Below are positions 33,807-43,202 of a DNA stretch of 64,000 nt, piece after piece. The notes under the pieces were generated by a model. That model was not told where the DNA came from, did no database searches, and was given only the letters and a program-made list of their open reading frames with translations. The stretch is from the NCBI RefSeq assembly GCF_025770785.1, contig NZ_JANZLA010000006.1, positions 212,109 through 276,108 on the forward strand. The letters are read 5' to 3'. Within the stretch, counting starts at the first letter, position 1. Each line of letters begins with the position of its first letter. The translations under genes were made by a program, and so were the position numbers. Source of the stretch: Cellulomonas sp. SG140 (lineage in GTDB: Bacteria > Actinomycetota > Actinomycetes > Actinomycetales > Cellulomonadaceae).

Positions 33807-35240
33807 ATGACCAGCTCAGTCGCAGCGTCGCGACCGGCGCCCGACCCGACCAGCTCCGGTTCGCGCCGGCCCCGCGACAAGACGCACGTCCTCTACCTCG
33901 CCGTGATCGTCGCGGTGGCGCTCGGCATCGCCGTCGGCTTCGCGTTCCCGGGCAAGGACGGGTTCGCGGTCAAGCTGCAGCCGCTCGGCACCGGTTTCGT
34001 CAGCCTGATCAAGATGATGATCACCCCGATCATCTTCGTCACGATCGTCACGGGCATCGGCTCGGTCCGGAAGGCCGCCAGCGTCGGCAAGGTCGGCGGC
34101 CTCGCGCTCGGCTACTTCCTGGTGATGTCGACCTTCGCCCTGGCGATCGGGCTCGTCGTGGGCAACCTGGTCAAGCCCGGTGCCGGGCTCAACCTGACGC
34201 CCGCGGTCGCCAAGGCGGGACAGGCCCAGGCGGGCGCCGGGGGTGAGAGCACCACCCAGTTCCTGCTCGGCCTGATCCCCAAGACGCTGATCTCGGCGCT
34301 GACCGAGGGCCAGGTGCTGCAGACGCTCGTCGTGGCGCTGCTCGTGGGCTTCGCCGTGCAGTCGATGGGCGCGCGGGGCGTGCCGGTGCTGCACGCCTTC
34401 AGCAGCATCCAGAAGGTCGTCTTCAAGGTGCTGGCGATGATCATGTGGGTCGCGCCGGTCGGTGCGTTCGGCGCGATCGCCGCCGTTGTCGGTGCCACCG
34501 GCGTCAACGCCCTGGTCAGCCTCGGCAAGGTCATGCTCGGCTTCTACGTGACCTGCGCGCTGTTCGTGGTGATCGTGCTCGGCACGATCCTGCGCGTCGT
34601 CGCCGGCGTCTCGATCCTGCGGCTGCTGAAGTACCTCGGCCGGGAGTTCCTCATCATCGTCTCCACGTCCTCCTCGGAGAGCGCGCTGCCGCGGCTGATC
34701 GGCAAGATGGAGCACCTCGGCGTCTCCCGCCCCGTGGTCGGCGTCGTGGTGCCGACCGGCTACTCCTTCAACCTGGACGGCACGGCGATCTACCTGACGA
34801 TGGCCTCGCTCTTCGTCGCGGAGGCACTGCACAAGCCGTTCGCCCTGGGCGAGCAGATCTCGCTCCTGGTGTTCATGATCATCGCGTCCAAGGGAGCCGC
34901 GGGCGTCTCCGGCGCGGGCCTGGCCACGCTCGCCGGTGGGTTGCAGTCCTACCGGCCGGACCTGGTCGACGGCGTCGGCATGATCGTCGGCATCGACCGG
35001 TTCATGAGCGAGGCCCGTGCGGTGACCAACTTCGCCGGCAACGCGGTCGCGACGGTCGTCGTCGGCAGCTGGACGGGTGAGTTCGACAGGGTGCAGGCCG
35101 AGCGGGTGCTCAGCGGTCGGGACCCGTTCGACGAGGCCGCGTTCTCCTCCGGCAGCGAGCTGGAGGGTGGCGCCTGGGACGAGCCCACGGCCGAGGCCCA
35201 TGCCCCGGTGGCGCAGCCGGTGGCGGCCGCCAGCCTCTGA
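33807..35240 (+). CDS. dctA: Dicarboxylate:cation symporter (DAACS family)
   Basis: This ~477-residue DctA/GltP-type importer takes up C4-dicarboxylates such as succinate, fumarate or malate. Signature stretches are SLIKMMITPIIFVTIVTGIG, the re-entrant loop ending STSSSESALPRLI, and GYSFNLDGTAIYLTMASLFVAEA, with helix 8 GIDRFMSEARAVTNFAGN holding the substrate Asp and Asn. ATG 33807 is six bases after GGAGG; the ATG at 33804 is less well placed. It is divergent from the CitA/CitB system. The C-terminal ~45 residues are acidic and disordered. Confidence 0.92.
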   Translation: MTSSVAASRPAPDPTSSGSRRPRDKTHVLYLAVIVAVALGIAVGFAFPGKDGFAVKLQPLGTGFVSLIKMMITPIIFVTIVTGIGSVRKAASVGKVGGLALGYFLVMSTFALAIGLVVGNLVKPGAGLNLTPAVAKAGQAQAGAGGESTTQFLLGLIPKTLISALTEGQVLQTLVVALLVGFAVQSMGARGVPVLHAFSSIQKVVFKVLAMIMWVAPVGAFGAIAAVVGATGVNALVSLGKVMLGFYVTCALFVVIVLGTILRVVAGVSILRLLKYLGREFLIIVSTSSSESALPRLIGKMEHLGVSRPVVGVVVPTGYSFNLDGTAIYLTMASLFVAEALHKPFALGEQISLLVFMIIASKGAAGVSGAGLATLAGGLQSYRPDLVDGVGMIVGIDRFMSEARAVTNFAGNAVATVVVGSWTGEFDRVQAERVLSGRDPFDEAAFSSGSELEGGAWDEPTAEAHAPVAQPVAAASL

Positions 35241-35254
35241 CCGAGCGGGTGGCA

Positions 35255-35293
35255 TCGAAGGACCGGCGCCGACCCCCGGCGCCGGTCCTTCGA
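35255..35293. terminator. Strong convergent terminator between dctA and ispE
   Basis: A 17-bp perfect stem (TCGAAGGACCGGCGCCG with its complement) closes a 5-base loop ACCCC. It lies 15 bases after the dctA stop and 20 bases from the ispE stop, so it can act in both directions. Confidence 0.8.
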
Positions 35294-35312
35294 ACCGCCT
35301 GCTCGGAGCCGC

Positions 35313-36251
35313 CTACTCGGAGCCGACCACCCGGGCGCCCGGCACGGGGCCCATCGCCGTCAGCACCCGGTCGGCCACACCGGCGGCCGTGAACGCCGCC
35401 GCGATCACCAGCGCGTGCTGCCGGCTGCGGGCCAGCGCCGCCACCGTCGGGCCGGAGCCGGACACCACGACACCCAGCGCACCGGCGTCCTGCGCCACCG
35501 CGAGCGGCTCCGCCAGGTCCGGCGCGAGCTCCAGCGCCGCCGGCTCGAGGTCGTTGTGCAGCGCGGCGCCGAGCGCCGAGGGGTCGCCCGCCCGCAGCGC
35601 CTGCATCAGCGGCACGTCCGCCGCGGCGTCCGCGGCGTGCGGCACGCCGCGGTTGAGCTCGTCGAACGCCGCGAACACCTCGGGCGTCGACAGGCCGCGG
35701 TCGCGGACGGCGAACGCCCAGTGGAACTCCCCGCGGCTCATCGCCGGCGTGAGCAGGTGGCCGCGACCGGAGCCGACGGCGGTGTGGCCGGTCAGCACGA
35801 ACGGCACGTCGGAGCCGAGCTGGGCCGCGAGGTCCAGCAGCTCGTCGCGACTCAGACCGGTGCCCCACAGGGCGTCGCACGCCACCAGGGCGGCGGCCGC
35901 ATCGGCCGAGCCGCCCGCCATGCCGCCGGCCACCGGCACGCCCTTGACCAGGTGCAGGTGCACCCCGTCGGTCACGCCGACCCGCTCGGCGAGCAGCCGG
36001 GCCGCCTTCGCCGCGAGGTTCGAGCCGTCCGTCGGGACCGCCTCGGCCTGCAGCCCCGACGCCGTGATCACCATGCCGTCCGCCGGGACGGCGACGACCT
36101 CCTCGTACACGGAGACCGCCTGGAACACCGTGACGAGCGGGTGGTAGCCGGTGTGGTCCCGTGGTCCGACGCGGAGCGAGAGGTTGACCTTCCCCGGCGC
36201 CCGGACCCGGACCTCCCGCGAGGGCAGCGGGTCCACGGGGGTCAAGGTCAC
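35313..36251 (-). CDS. ispE: 4-diphosphocytidyl-2-C-methyl-D-erythritol kinase
   Basis: This 312-residue GHMP kinase phosphorylates the fourth intermediate of the MEP isoprenoid pathway. It has [17 protein letters not shown] at the N-terminus, the ATP loop [25 protein letters not shown], and the C-terminal [13 protein letters not shown]. The GTG at 36251 overlaps the rsmA stop (GTGA), so the two are coupled, as is common in Actinomycetota. Confidence 0.96.
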   Translation of the reverse strand: MTLTPVDPLPSREVRVRAPGKVNLSLRVGPRDHTGYHPLVTVFQAVSVYEEVVAVPADGMVITASGLQAEAVPTDGSNLAAKAARLLAERVGVTDGVHLHLVKGVPVAGGMAGGSADAAAALVACDALWGTGLSRDELLDLAAQLGSDVPFVLTGHTAVGSGRGHLLTPAMSRGEFHWAFAVRDRGLSTPEVFAAFDELNRGVPHAADAAADVPLMQALRAGDPSALGAALHNDLEPAALELAPDLAEPLAVAQDAGALGVVVSGSGPTVAALARSRQHALVIAAAFTAAGVADRVLTAMGPVPGARVVGSE

Positions 36252-37237
36252 GTGCCCACTGTGCCAGGTCCGTCGGGTGCTGCCTCGACGAGCCGGGCGG
36301 CGATCCGAGCGAACCCGGCGATGTCGACGTCCTCGCCGCGCGCCGTCGGCGCCACCCCGGCGGCCGTCAGCACCACCTCGGCGGCGGACGACGAGCCCGC
36401 GAGGCCGGCGAGGGCGGACCGCAGCATCTTGCGGCGCTGGGCGAAGGCGGCGTCGACCACGGTGAAGACGGCGGAGCGGTCGACGGCGGCCGGCGGGGCG
36501 CCACGGCGGTCGAGGCGGACCAGTGCCGAGTCGACGTTGGGCACCGGCCAGAACACGGCGCGGCCGACCGTGGCGGTGCGCCGGGCGGTCGCATACCAGG
36601 CGACCTTGGCCGACGGGACGCCGTACGTGCGGCTCCCCGGCGGCGCCGCCAGCCTGTCGGCCACCTCCGCCTGCACCATCACCAGCGCCCGCTGCAGGCT
36701 GTCGAACCGTTCCAGGAACGTCAGCAGCACGGGCACCGACACGTTGTACGGCAGGTTGGCGACCAGGGCGGTCGGTGCCGGACCCGGCAGCTGCTCCACC
36801 CGCAGGGCGTCCGCGGTGACGACCGTGAGCCGGTCGCGGCCGGCGGCGTCGCGCAGGACGGTGACGGGCGCGTCCCCGTCCGCGGCCGGCCCCCGCTCCG
36901 CCACCGGCTCCGGGTCTGGCTCGGGCTCGGGCTCCACGAGGCTCAGCCCCGGCACGTGCCGCGCGACGGTGCTCGGCAGGAGCCGCGCCAGGACGGGGTC
37001 AATCTCGACGGCGACCACGTCGGCACCCGCCTCGAGCAGCCCGAGGGTCAGCGAGCCGAGGCCGGGACCCACCTCGACCACCCGCTCACCGGCGACCACG
37101 TCGGCCTGGCGCACGATCTTGCGGACGGTGCCGCCGTCGAGGACGAAGTTCTGTCCCAGCGTCTTGGTGGGACGCACACCGGCCTGGTCCGCCAGCTCAC
37201 GGATCTCCGCTGGTCCGAGCAGGGGGCCGGTGTGCAC
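36248..37237 (-). CDS. rsmA: 16S rRNA (adenine1518/1519-N6) dimethyltransferase
   Basis: RsmA/KsgA dimethylates two adjacent adenines near the 3' end of 16S rRNA. It has TLGQNFVLD, the SAM motif [13 protein letters not shown] and the catalytic [12 protein letters not shown], followed by the C-terminal helical domain ([25 protein letters not shown]). An unusual insertion of ~35 residues, Glu/Pro-rich then Ala/Asp-rich ([15 protein letters not shown]), sits in the methyltransferase core around residues 100-135. GTG start 37237. It is 82 bp downstream of rpf1, with a terminator between. Confidence 0.95.
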   Translation of the reverse strand: MHTGPLLGPAEIRELADQAGVRPTKTLGQNFVLDGGTVRKIVRQADVVAGERVVEVGPGLGSLTLGLLEAGADVVAVEIDPVLARLLPSTVARHVPGLSLVEPEPEPDPEPVAERGPAADGDAPVTVLRDAAGRDRLTVVTADALRVEQLPGPAPTALVANLPYNVSVPVLLTFLERFDSLQRALVMVQAEVADRLAAPPGSRTYGVPSAKVAWYATARRTATVGRAVFWPVPNVDSALVRLDRRGAPPAAVDRSAVFTVVDAAFAQRRKMLRSALAGLAGSSSAAEVVLTAAGVAPTARGEDVDIAGFARIAARLVEAAPDGPGTVGT

Positions 37238-37273
37238 GGCTGCGAGCCTAACCAGCCGCCGACAGCAGGCACG

Positions 37274-37310
37274 ACGACGCCCGGGGCGCGCGTGGCACCC
37301 CGGGCGTCGT
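37274..37310 (-). terminator. Terminator after first Rpf gene
   Basis: ACGACGCCCGGGG (37274-37286) pairs perfectly with CCCCGGGCGTCGT (37298-37310) across an 11-base loop, ten bases past the stop codon at 37320. Confidence 0.7.
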
Positions 37311-37319
37311 GGTCAACCG

Positions 37320-38540
37320 TCAGCTGAACAGGTTCTTGCCGCAGACGGGCCACTGACCGGCACCGGACCGGTCGTACAGCGCCTGGGCGCGCGCCGTCTG
37401 CTCGGCCGCCGACGCCTGGGACGGGAGGCCGGAGCCGCCCATCGCCTGCCACGTCGACACCGAGAACTGGTACAGCCCGTAGTACAGGCCGTTCGACGAC
37501 ACGGCGTCGACGCGACCGCCGGACTCGCACTGCGCCAGCGCGGCCCAGTTCAGCGAGCCGGACGTGGCGCTGGCCGCAGCCGGGGCCGACGCCGGCGCGG
37601 CGGGCGCGGGCTTCGGGGCCGCGACGGGCTTCGCCTTGGTGCCGACCGCCACGACCTCGTTCACCGGGGCGGTGGTCACGTCGTTCGAGACGTGCTCCCG
37701 CGCCGTCTCCACACCGTCGACGGTGGTCACGCGGTCGACGATCGTCCGCACCCCGACCACGCCGGCCGTGGTGACCGTCCGCTTGCCGGTGTACTGCGTC
37801 GGGTCGTCCACCGTGCTCGAGGTGAACGGCTCCTCGCTCGTCGTGGTCACGTCCTGCACGACCACCCGGTGCACCACCACCTGCACGCGACCGGCGTCGG
37901 TCCGCTTGACCTCCACCGTGTCGAGCGGGTTCAGGGTGACGCCGAGCTGCGTGAGCGCGTCGCCCACGGAGATCGAGGCGTCCTGCACCGGCCTGGTCGT
38001 ACCGTCGACCACCACGTCGGCAGGGCCGTGCAGCGTCAGGTCCAGCGGCAGCTCGGGACGGCCGCCCTCCTGCGAGCGCGACGCCACCAGGCTGATCACG
38101 GCGCCGCGCGCGCTGAGGTCGGCCAGCGCCTCGTCGGCGGTCAGCGCGGTGGTCCACACCGTCTGCTGGGTGCCGTTCTCCGAGACGGTGATCTGGTGCG
38201 CGTGCCGGACGACCACCTGCTGGCCGTCGCCGAGGGCGCCGGTCGCGGACACGAGGTCCCGGTCGCCGACCGTGACGTGACGCGCCGCGAGGAGACCCTG
38301 CACGGATCCGGCGAACGTGGACACCTTCTGGACGTTGCCGTCGACGTCGAGGGTCACGGACTTGTGCGCCGAGGCGTAGGCCGTGCCACCTCCGCCGAGG
38401 ACCACGAGACCGACCGTCGCTGCGACCACGGGGACGGTGCGCGCACGACGCCACCACCTCCGGTCCTTCGGGTCTGCTGCGTGGGCTGCGGCCAGCGGGG
38501 AGTCCGCGGACGGACCGGGGGTGAGGGTCGAGAACTGCAC
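37320..38540 (-). CDS. Resuscitation-promoting factor (Rpf) with DUF348 and G5 domains
   Basis: This 406-residue secreted peptidoglycan hydrolase has a membrane anchor or signal (TVPVVAATVGLVVLGGGG), three DUF348 repeats (VTLDVDGNVQKVSTFAGSV and relatives), a G5 domain (KRTVTTAGVVGVRTIVDRV), a Pro/Ala linker and a C-terminal Rpf transglycosylase domain. The catalytic Glu is in AALAQCESGGRVDAVSSNG, and the paired Cys of CESGG and PVCGKN fit the Rpf disulfide. The GTG at 38540 has TGGAG upstream. It resembles RpfB of Mycobacterium in domain order. It sits upstream of rsmA, as RpfB genes often do. Confidence 0.92.
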   Translation of the reverse strand: MQFSTLTPGPSADSPLAAAHAADPKDRRWWRRARTVPVVAATVGLVVLGGGGTAYASAHKSVTLDVDGNVQKVSTFAGSVQGLLAARHVTVGDRDLVSATGALGDGQQVVVRHAHQITVSENGTQQTVWTTALTADEALADLSARGAVISLVASRSQEGGRPELPLDLTLHGPADVVVDGTTRPVQDASISVGDALTQLGVTLNPLDTVEVKRTDAGRVQVVVHRVVVQDVTTTSEEPFTSSTVDDPTQYTGKRTVTTAGVVGVRTIVDRVTTVDGVETAREHVSNDVTTAPVNEVVAVGTKAKPVAAPKPAPAAPASAPAAASATSGSLNWAALAQCESGGRVDAVSSNGLYYGLYQFSVSTWQAMGGSGLPSQASAAEQTARAQALYDRSGAGQWPVCGKNLFS

Positions 38541-38919
38541 GTCGCTCCAGACGTCGAGGTGCCCGGGCACGGGTGCGGGGTGCGCCCGTGAGGGCGCCCG
38601 ACGACGTGCAGGCAGGCTCGCCTCGCGGCGGGGCACTGCTGCGGGCCCCGCGGGGCCCTGCGTCGGTCCCGGACTCCGATCCGGCCGTCACGGCGGCCCC
38701 GTCAGGAGCCTCCGATCGCGCCGCGAGACCCAGCACATCGGGTTCTGTCTCGCAAGCGCGACACGTGACCGTAACCGAAGCGTGACGGATCTGCCAAGCC
38801 CTGCAGGGGCGGATGTGCCTCAGGTCACGTTCTTGGACGCGCGACCAGGAGGCTCGTCGCGGGCCGGTCGGACCGTGCCGTCGGGTCCGGTCCGGTGCCA
38901 GGACTGCGCACCAGCCGAC
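38541..38919 (-). other. 379-bp non-coding region before rpf1
   Basis: No gene is seen here. From the rpf1 side it holds a GC-rich leader with the 16-bp perfect palindrome GGGCCCCGCGGGGCCC (38643-38658), then the promoter-proximal direct-repeat element at 38767-38787. I looked for a ydaO/c-di-AMP riboswitch, which precedes some actinobacterial rpf genes, and did not find its conserved blocks. Confidence 0.5.
38767..38787 (-). promoter_or_regulatory. Shared 21-bp rpf element (copy 1)
   Basis: On the plus strand the element reads GACCGTAACCGA, two variable bases, then CGTGACG; GTAAC and GTGAC recur 11 bp apart. The same element, 19 of 21 bases identical and in the same orientation, precedes the second rpf gene (40244-40264). 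The direct-repeat layout recalls MtrA-type sites. It lies 227 bases upstream of the rpf1 start. Confidence 0.55.
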
Positions 38920-40113
38920 TCAGTACCAGCCGGTGGACAGGCTGTGCGAGTAGGCCGCGCAGGGGGTGCCGTACCGCCCCGCGATGTAGTCCAGCCCCCA
39001 GGTGATCTGGGTCGCCGGGTTGGTCTGCCAGTCGGCGCCCGCGCTCGCCATCTTGGAGCCGGGCAGGGCCTGCGGGATGCCGTAGGCGCCGGATCCGCTG
39101 TTCTGCGCCGACACGTTCCAGTGGCTCTCGCGGTTCCACAGCGGGAGCAGGCAGGCGAACTGGTCCGCGCCCCAGCCGCGGGCGGCCGCGAGCTGCTGGC
39201 CGATGGCCTGCGCGCTGCCCGGGTCGACGGCGACCGCCGAGCTGCTGGGCAGCTGCATGGTGCCGACCCGGACCACCTGGGTCACCGGCTCCGTCGTCAC
39301 GACGGAGGCGAGCGGCGTGCGGGAGACGACGACGCCGCCGACGACGTCCACCTGGTACGTCGTGGTGCGCACCCCGGCACGTCCTGCGGTCTGCACCTTG
39401 CGGGTCCCGGTCACCAGCGTGGGGTCCTGCACGTCCTGCTCGTCGAACGGCACCGCCTCGACGACCGTCTGACCGGCGCTCGCGGCGCGGTTCACCATCA
39501 CCACGAGCCCGTCCACCGCGGCGGCGTCCAGCGGCACCGAGAGCTGGTCGCCCTCGTTCAGCACCAGGCCGATGTCCTTGAGCGCGTCGCGGACCGTGCC
39601 GGCGGTGGTGACGCCGTCGATCACCTGACCGTCGACCGCCAGGTGGATGGTCTTCTGGGTGGACACCCGCAGCGGCTCGCGGCCCAGGGTCGACGACCGG
39701 GACGCGGACAGCCGCACGCCCTCGTGCAGACCCATCGCGTCCACGGCCTCGCCGACGGTGAGCGCGGTGGTCCACACCTGCTGCTCCTGGCCGTCGATCT
39801 CGAGGTCGAGCGGGTGCCCGTGCCGCACCACGATCTGGGCGCCCTGCGCCACGGGCTCGTCGAGCGCCGGCGCCACCAGGTCCTTCTCGCCGACCGTCAC
39901 GTGCTGCGCGCCGAGGATGTCGCCCACCGTGCGGCCGAACGCCTGCACCTGGGTCGAGGTCCCGTCCACGTCGACCGTCACCTGCTTGTGCAGCACGGCG
40001 AAGGCGGAGGTCGCACCGGCGACGAGCGCGAGGACCAGGCCCTGCGCCGCGAGCCGTGGCAGCCGTCCGGCGGCCCCGCGCGCTGTCGCGCGGTCCTCGC
40101 CGGGGTGACTCAC
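38920..40113 (-). CDS. Rpf-like secreted lytic enzyme with DUF348, G5 and lysozyme-like domain
   Basis: This 397-residue paralogue has a membrane anchor (LVLALVAGATSAFAVL), three DUF348 repeats (VTVDVDGTSTQVQAFGRTV and relatives), a G5 domain (TRKVQTAGRAGVRTTTYQV) and a C-terminal domain that is not the classic Rpf fold but a transglycosylase/lysozyme-like one: FACLLPLWNRESHWN, with the likely catalytic Glu, then GAYGIPQALPGSKM and ITWGLDYIAGRYGTPC. GTG 40113 has AAGGA upstream. It is next to rpf1 and shares its upstream element, so both probably serve cell-wall remodelling under one regulator. Confidence 0.9.
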   Translation of the reverse strand: MSHPGEDRATARGAAGRLPRLAAQGLVLALVAGATSAFAVLHKQVTVDVDGTSTQVQAFGRTVGDILGAQHVTVGEKDLVAPALDEPVAQGAQIVVRHGHPLDLEIDGQEQQVWTTALTVGEAVDAMGLHEGVRLSASRSSTLGREPLRVSTQKTIHLAVDGQVIDGVTTAGTVRDALKDIGLVLNEGDQLSVPLDAAAVDGLVVMVNRAASAGQTVVEAVPFDEQDVQDPTLVTGTRKVQTAGRAGVRTTTYQVDVVGGVVVSRTPLASVVTTEPVTQVVRVGTMQLPSSSAVAVDPGSAQAIGQQLAAARGWGADQFACLLPLWNRESHWNVSAQNSGSGAYGIPQALPGSKMASAGADWQTNPATQITWGLDYIAGRYGTPCAAYSHSLSTGWY

Positions 40114-40142
40114 ACGGTGTCCTTACGTCGGGCGGACCGGGC

Positions 40143-40164
40143 GAGCGCGGTGCCGCAGCACCGC
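40143..40164 (-). promoter_or_regulatory. Hairpin in rpf2 5' leader
   Basis: GCGCGGTGC (40143-40151) and GCACCGCGC (40156-40164) form a perfect 9-bp stem with a 4-base loop, 30-51 bases upstream of the rpf2 start. It may affect leader structure. Confidence 0.35.
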
Positions 40165-40243
40165 GCCCAGGCTCGGCTTCGTCTGGATGTCATCGGCACC
40201 CGCGACGCCCACCTGGAGCGCCGACCGAGCCGGACACGCGTCC

Positions 40244-40264
40244 GACCGTAACCGATCCGTGACG
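40244..40264 (-). promoter_or_regulatory. Shared 21-bp rpf element (copy 2)
   Basis: Second copy of the GACCGTAACCGA...CGTGACG element, differing from copy 1 only at the two middle bases. It lies 131 bases upstream of the rpf2 start and just outside the tatD stop at 40286. Confidence 0.55.
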
Positions 40265-40285
40265 TGATTCGAAACCCCGCCCGCG

Positions 40286-41305
40286 TCACCACGAGCCGTA
40301 GACGGCCTCCGCCGTCGCGGCCAACCCGGCGCACAACGGACCGAGGTCCCTGCCCGTGGCCGTGGCCAGCGCACGGACGGTTCCCGGCAGCAGGTAGGGC
40401 GCGTTGGGGCGCCCGCGGTACGGCTGCACCGTGAGGTACGGCGCATCCGTCTCGACCAGCATCAGGCTGGTCGGCACCTCGCGCGCCGCAGCCCGCAGCT
40501 CCTCGTTGGCGGGGAACGAGACCGGTCCGGCGAAGGAGCAGTACCAGCCGTGCTCGACGGCGAGCCGGGCCAGCGCGGCATCGCCCGAGAAGCAGTGGAA
40601 CACCGTGCGCTCCGGTGCGCCGTCCCGCAGCAGGACGTCCACCACCGCGTCGTGCGCGTCCCGGTCGTGGATCTGCAGGGCCAGGCCGAGCTCCTTGGCC
40701 AGCGCGACGTGGGCGCGGAACGCCTGCACCTGGACCTCCCGCCCGGCCGGTCCGGCGCGGAAGAAGTCCAGCCCCGTCTCGCCGATCGCGCGCACCCGAG
40801 GGTTGTCGTGGGCGATGCGCGCCACGGTCGCCAGGGCCTCGTCGAGAGGGACGTCGTGCCGCGCCTGCGGGTCCGGGTCGAGACCGTCCGGCGCCACCTC
40901 GCGGACGCCGGCGTGGAGCACCGCCTCGTTCGGGTGGATCGCCACCGCGCCGAGCAGCCGGGCCTCGGCACGCACCACGTCGTCGGTCCAGGCGACGGCG
41001 TCGAGGTCGCAGCCCACCTGCACCATGCGGGTCACGCCGACGGCCGCCGCGCGCTCGAGGTGTGCGTGGAGGTCGGGGACCACCGGCTCGGCCGGGTGAT
41101 GGTGCTCGTGGGCGTGCTCGGGCCGGGGCTCGTGGGCGTGCTGGTGCCCGTGCTGCTCGTCAGGCCGCTGCTCGGGCGGCCGGTCCCAGCTGTCGGCGCG
41201 CACCTGGAGCACCGACTCCAGGTGCGTGTGGTTGTCCACGACCGGCACGGCCAGCGGCTCCGGCACCGGCGGCCAGCCGCGGTCCCGGTTCCGGTTGCGA
41301 CCCAT
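40286..41305 (-). CDS. tatD: TatD-family metal-dependent DNase
   Basis: This 339-residue TatD hydrolase has the first metal motif VVDNHTHLE, GETGLDFFRAGP, IHDRDAHD, FHCFSGD and LVETDAPYL, all expected for the two-metal site. Between HTHLE and the second strand it carries an insertion of about 40 residues very rich in His, Glu and Pro (residues ~44-76, including EHAHEHHHPAE), absent from typical TatD proteins of ~260 residues. ATG 41305 overlaps the metG stop (TGATG), so it is coupled to metG, the conserved actinobacterial pair. Confidence 0.93.
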   Translation of the reverse strand: MGRNRNRDRGWPPVPEPLAVPVVDNHTHLESVLQVRADSWDRPPEQRPDEQHGHQHAHEPRPEHAHEHHHPAEPVVPDLHAHLERAAAVGVTRMVQVGCDLDAVAWTDDVVRAEARLLGAVAIHPNEAVLHAGVREVAPDGLDPDPQARHDVPLDEALATVARIAHDNPRVRAIGETGLDFFRAGPAGREVQVQAFRAHVALAKELGLALQIHDRDAHDAVVDVLLRDGAPERTVFHCFSGDAALARLAVEHGWYCSFAGPVSFPANEELRAAAREVPTSLMLVETDAPYLTVQPYRGRPNAPYLLPGTVRALATATGRDLGPLCAGLAATAEAVYGSW

Positions 41306-43101
41306 CAGGCGCCGCGCTGGGCGCGGGCGATCTCCTCCTCGACGATCGAGTCGTCGAGCTTGGTGAACACCGGCGTCGGCTTGCCGACGGGCGTGCCCGG
41401 CACCACCGGGCGGGACTGCCAGGCCGCGAGCGTCTCGCCGAGCCGGTAGTCGCCCGTGATCACCGGGTACTGCCGCGACTCGTCGTCCAGGTCGGTCACC
41501 TCGTCGATCCGCGGCTGCGGGGCCACCGTGCCGGTCCCGCCGAACGTCTCGTGCACCGCCTGCGCCGAGAACGGCAGGAACGGCGACAGGAGGGTGTTCA
41601 GGTCGGTGACCGCCTGCGTGGTGGTGTGCAGCACCGTGGCCAGCCGCTCGGGGTCCGTCTTCAGCTTCCACGGCTCGGTCTCCGAGACGTAGCGGTTGGC
41701 CTCCTGGACCACCCGCATCGTCTCCCCCAGCGCCGCACGGTGCCGGTGCGTCGCGATCAGCTCGCCGATGCGGCCGAACGCCTCGCTCGTCTGCGCCAGC
41801 AGCGCCTGGTCGACCGGCTGCAGCGCCCCCGGCGTCGGGATCGCCCCGAAGCTCTTGTTCACCATGCTCGCCGTGCGGTTCACCAGGTTGCCCCAGCCGG
41901 CGACCAGCTCGTCGTTGGTCCGCCGCTTGAACTCGGCCCACGTGAAGTCGACGTCCTGCGTCTCCGGGCCGGCGATCGACAGGTAGTACCGCAGCGCGTC
42001 CGGCTGGTAGCGGGACAGCATGTCGCGCACGTAGATCACCACGCCGCGCGAGCTGGAGAACTGCTGCCCGTCGACGTTCAGGTACTCGCTGGACACCACC
42101 TCGGTGGGCAGCTCCAGGTCGCCGTACACGCCCGGCGTCCCGCCGCGCGAGCCCTTCCCGGCGTAGCCGAGCAGCTCCGCCGGCCAGATCTGCGAGTGGA
42201 AGGTGATGTTGTCCTTGCCCATGAAGTAGGCCGACTGGGCCGCCGGGTCGGTCCACCAGCCGCGCCACGCCTCCGGGTCGCCCGTGCGGCGCGCCCACTC
42301 GATCGAGGCGGACAGGTACCCGATCACCGCGTCGAACCACACGTACAGCCGCTTGTTCGGGTTCTCCTCCCAGCCCGGCAGCGGCACCGGGATGCCCCAG
42401 TCGATGTCCCGCGTCATGGCGCGCGGCCGCACGTCGTCGAGCAGGTTGAGGGAGAACTTCAGGACGTTGGGACGCCACTCGGTGCGCGTGCGCAGCCAGT
42501 CCCCCAGCGCGTCGACGAACGCCGGCAGGTCGAGGAAGAAGTGGCTCGACTCGACGAACTGCGGCTTCTCGCCGTTGATGCGGCTGTGCGGGTTGATCAG
42601 GTCGATCGCGTCGAGCTGGTTGCCGCAGTTGTCGCACTGGTCGCCGCGCGCACCGTCGTAGCCGCAGATGGGGCAGGTGCCCTCGATGTAGCGGTCCGGC
42701 AGCGTGCGACCCGTGCTCGGGGAGACGGCGCCCAGCGTGGTGCGCTCCACCATGTAGCCGTTGCGGTGCACCGTGCGGAACATCTCCTGCACCACGGCGT
42801 AGTGGTTGCGGGTGGTGGTGCGGGTGAACAGGTCGTACGTCAGGCCGAGCGCCGTCAGGTCCTCGACGATGACGCGGTTGTACCGGTCCGCCAGCTCCTG
42901 CGGGGTCACGCCCTCCTGCTCGGCCTGCACCAGGATCGGCGTCCCGTGCTCGTCGGTGCCGGAGACCATCAGCACCTCGTGGCCCGCCATGCGCATGTAG
43001 CGGCTGTAGACGTCCGAGGGGACGCCGAACCCGGCGACATGTCCGATGTGGCGGGGGCCGTTCGCGTAGGGCCACGCGACGGCCGAGAGGATGCGGGCCA
43101 T
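41305..43101 (-). CDS. metG: Methionyl-tRNA synthetase
   Basis: This 598-residue class I synthetase charges tRNA-Met. It has the HIGH motif at residues 18-21 ([10 protein letters not shown]), the Zn knuckle [18 protein letters not shown], and [13 protein letters not shown]. The KMSKS-position loop reads GQQFSSSRG, with Gln in place of the first Lys. A helical anticodon-binding domain with [14 protein letters not shown] follows. There is no C-terminal EMAP dimerisation domain. ATG 43101. tatD is coupled downstream. Confidence 0.96.
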   Translation of the reverse strand: MARILSAVAWPYANGPRHIGHVAGFGVPSDVYSRYMRMAGHEVLMVSGTDEHGTPILVQAEQEGVTPQELADRYNRVIVEDLTALGLTYDLFTRTTTRNHYAVVQEMFRTVHRNGYMVERTTLGAVSPSTGRTLPDRYIEGTCPICGYDGARGDQCDNCGNQLDAIDLINPHSRINGEKPQFVESSHFFLDLPAFVDALGDWLRTRTEWRPNVLKFSLNLLDDVRPRAMTRDIDWGIPVPLPGWEENPNKRLYVWFDAVIGYLSASIEWARRTGDPEAWRGWWTDPAAQSAYFMGKDNITFHSQIWPAELLGYAGKGSRGGTPGVYGDLELPTEVVSSEYLNVDGQQFSSSRGVVIYVRDMLSRYQPDALRYYLSIAGPETQDVDFTWAEFKRRTNDELVAGWGNLVNRTASMVNKSFGAIPTPGALQPVDQALLAQTSEAFGRIGELIATHRHRAALGETMRVVQEANRYVSETEPWKLKTDPERLATVLHTTTQAVTDLNTLLSPFLPFSAQAVHETFGGTGTVAPQPRIDEVTDLDDESRQYPVITGDYRLGETLAAWQSRPVVPGTPVGKPTPVFTKLDDSIVEEEIARAQRGA

Positions 43102-43129
43102 GGCGACGATCCTAGGTGGCGACGTGCGA

Positions 43130-43170
43130 CGCCCCGGCGTCTGGCCGCAGGTGGGCCGGGCGCCGGGGCG
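43130..43170 (-). terminator. Terminator after TM2-domain gene
   Basis: CGCCCCGGCG (43130-43139) pairs with CGCCGGGGCG (43161-43170) across a 21-base loop, downstream of the stop codon at 43203 and before metG. Confidence 0.5.
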
Positions 43171-43202
43171 CTTCAGAGAAGGGTCGGACGAGGTCGGGCG
43201 AG

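Noticed and set aside
21674..35240. Long plus- and minus-strand frames opposite ABC-F, kinase and symporter genes
   Set aside because: Composition is Arg/Pro/Gly repeats typical of shadow frames; conserved motifs lie in the annotated frames.
38541..38919. ydaO-type c-di-AMP riboswitch upstream of rpf1
   Set aside because: The conserved blocks of that riboswitch were looked for and not seen.
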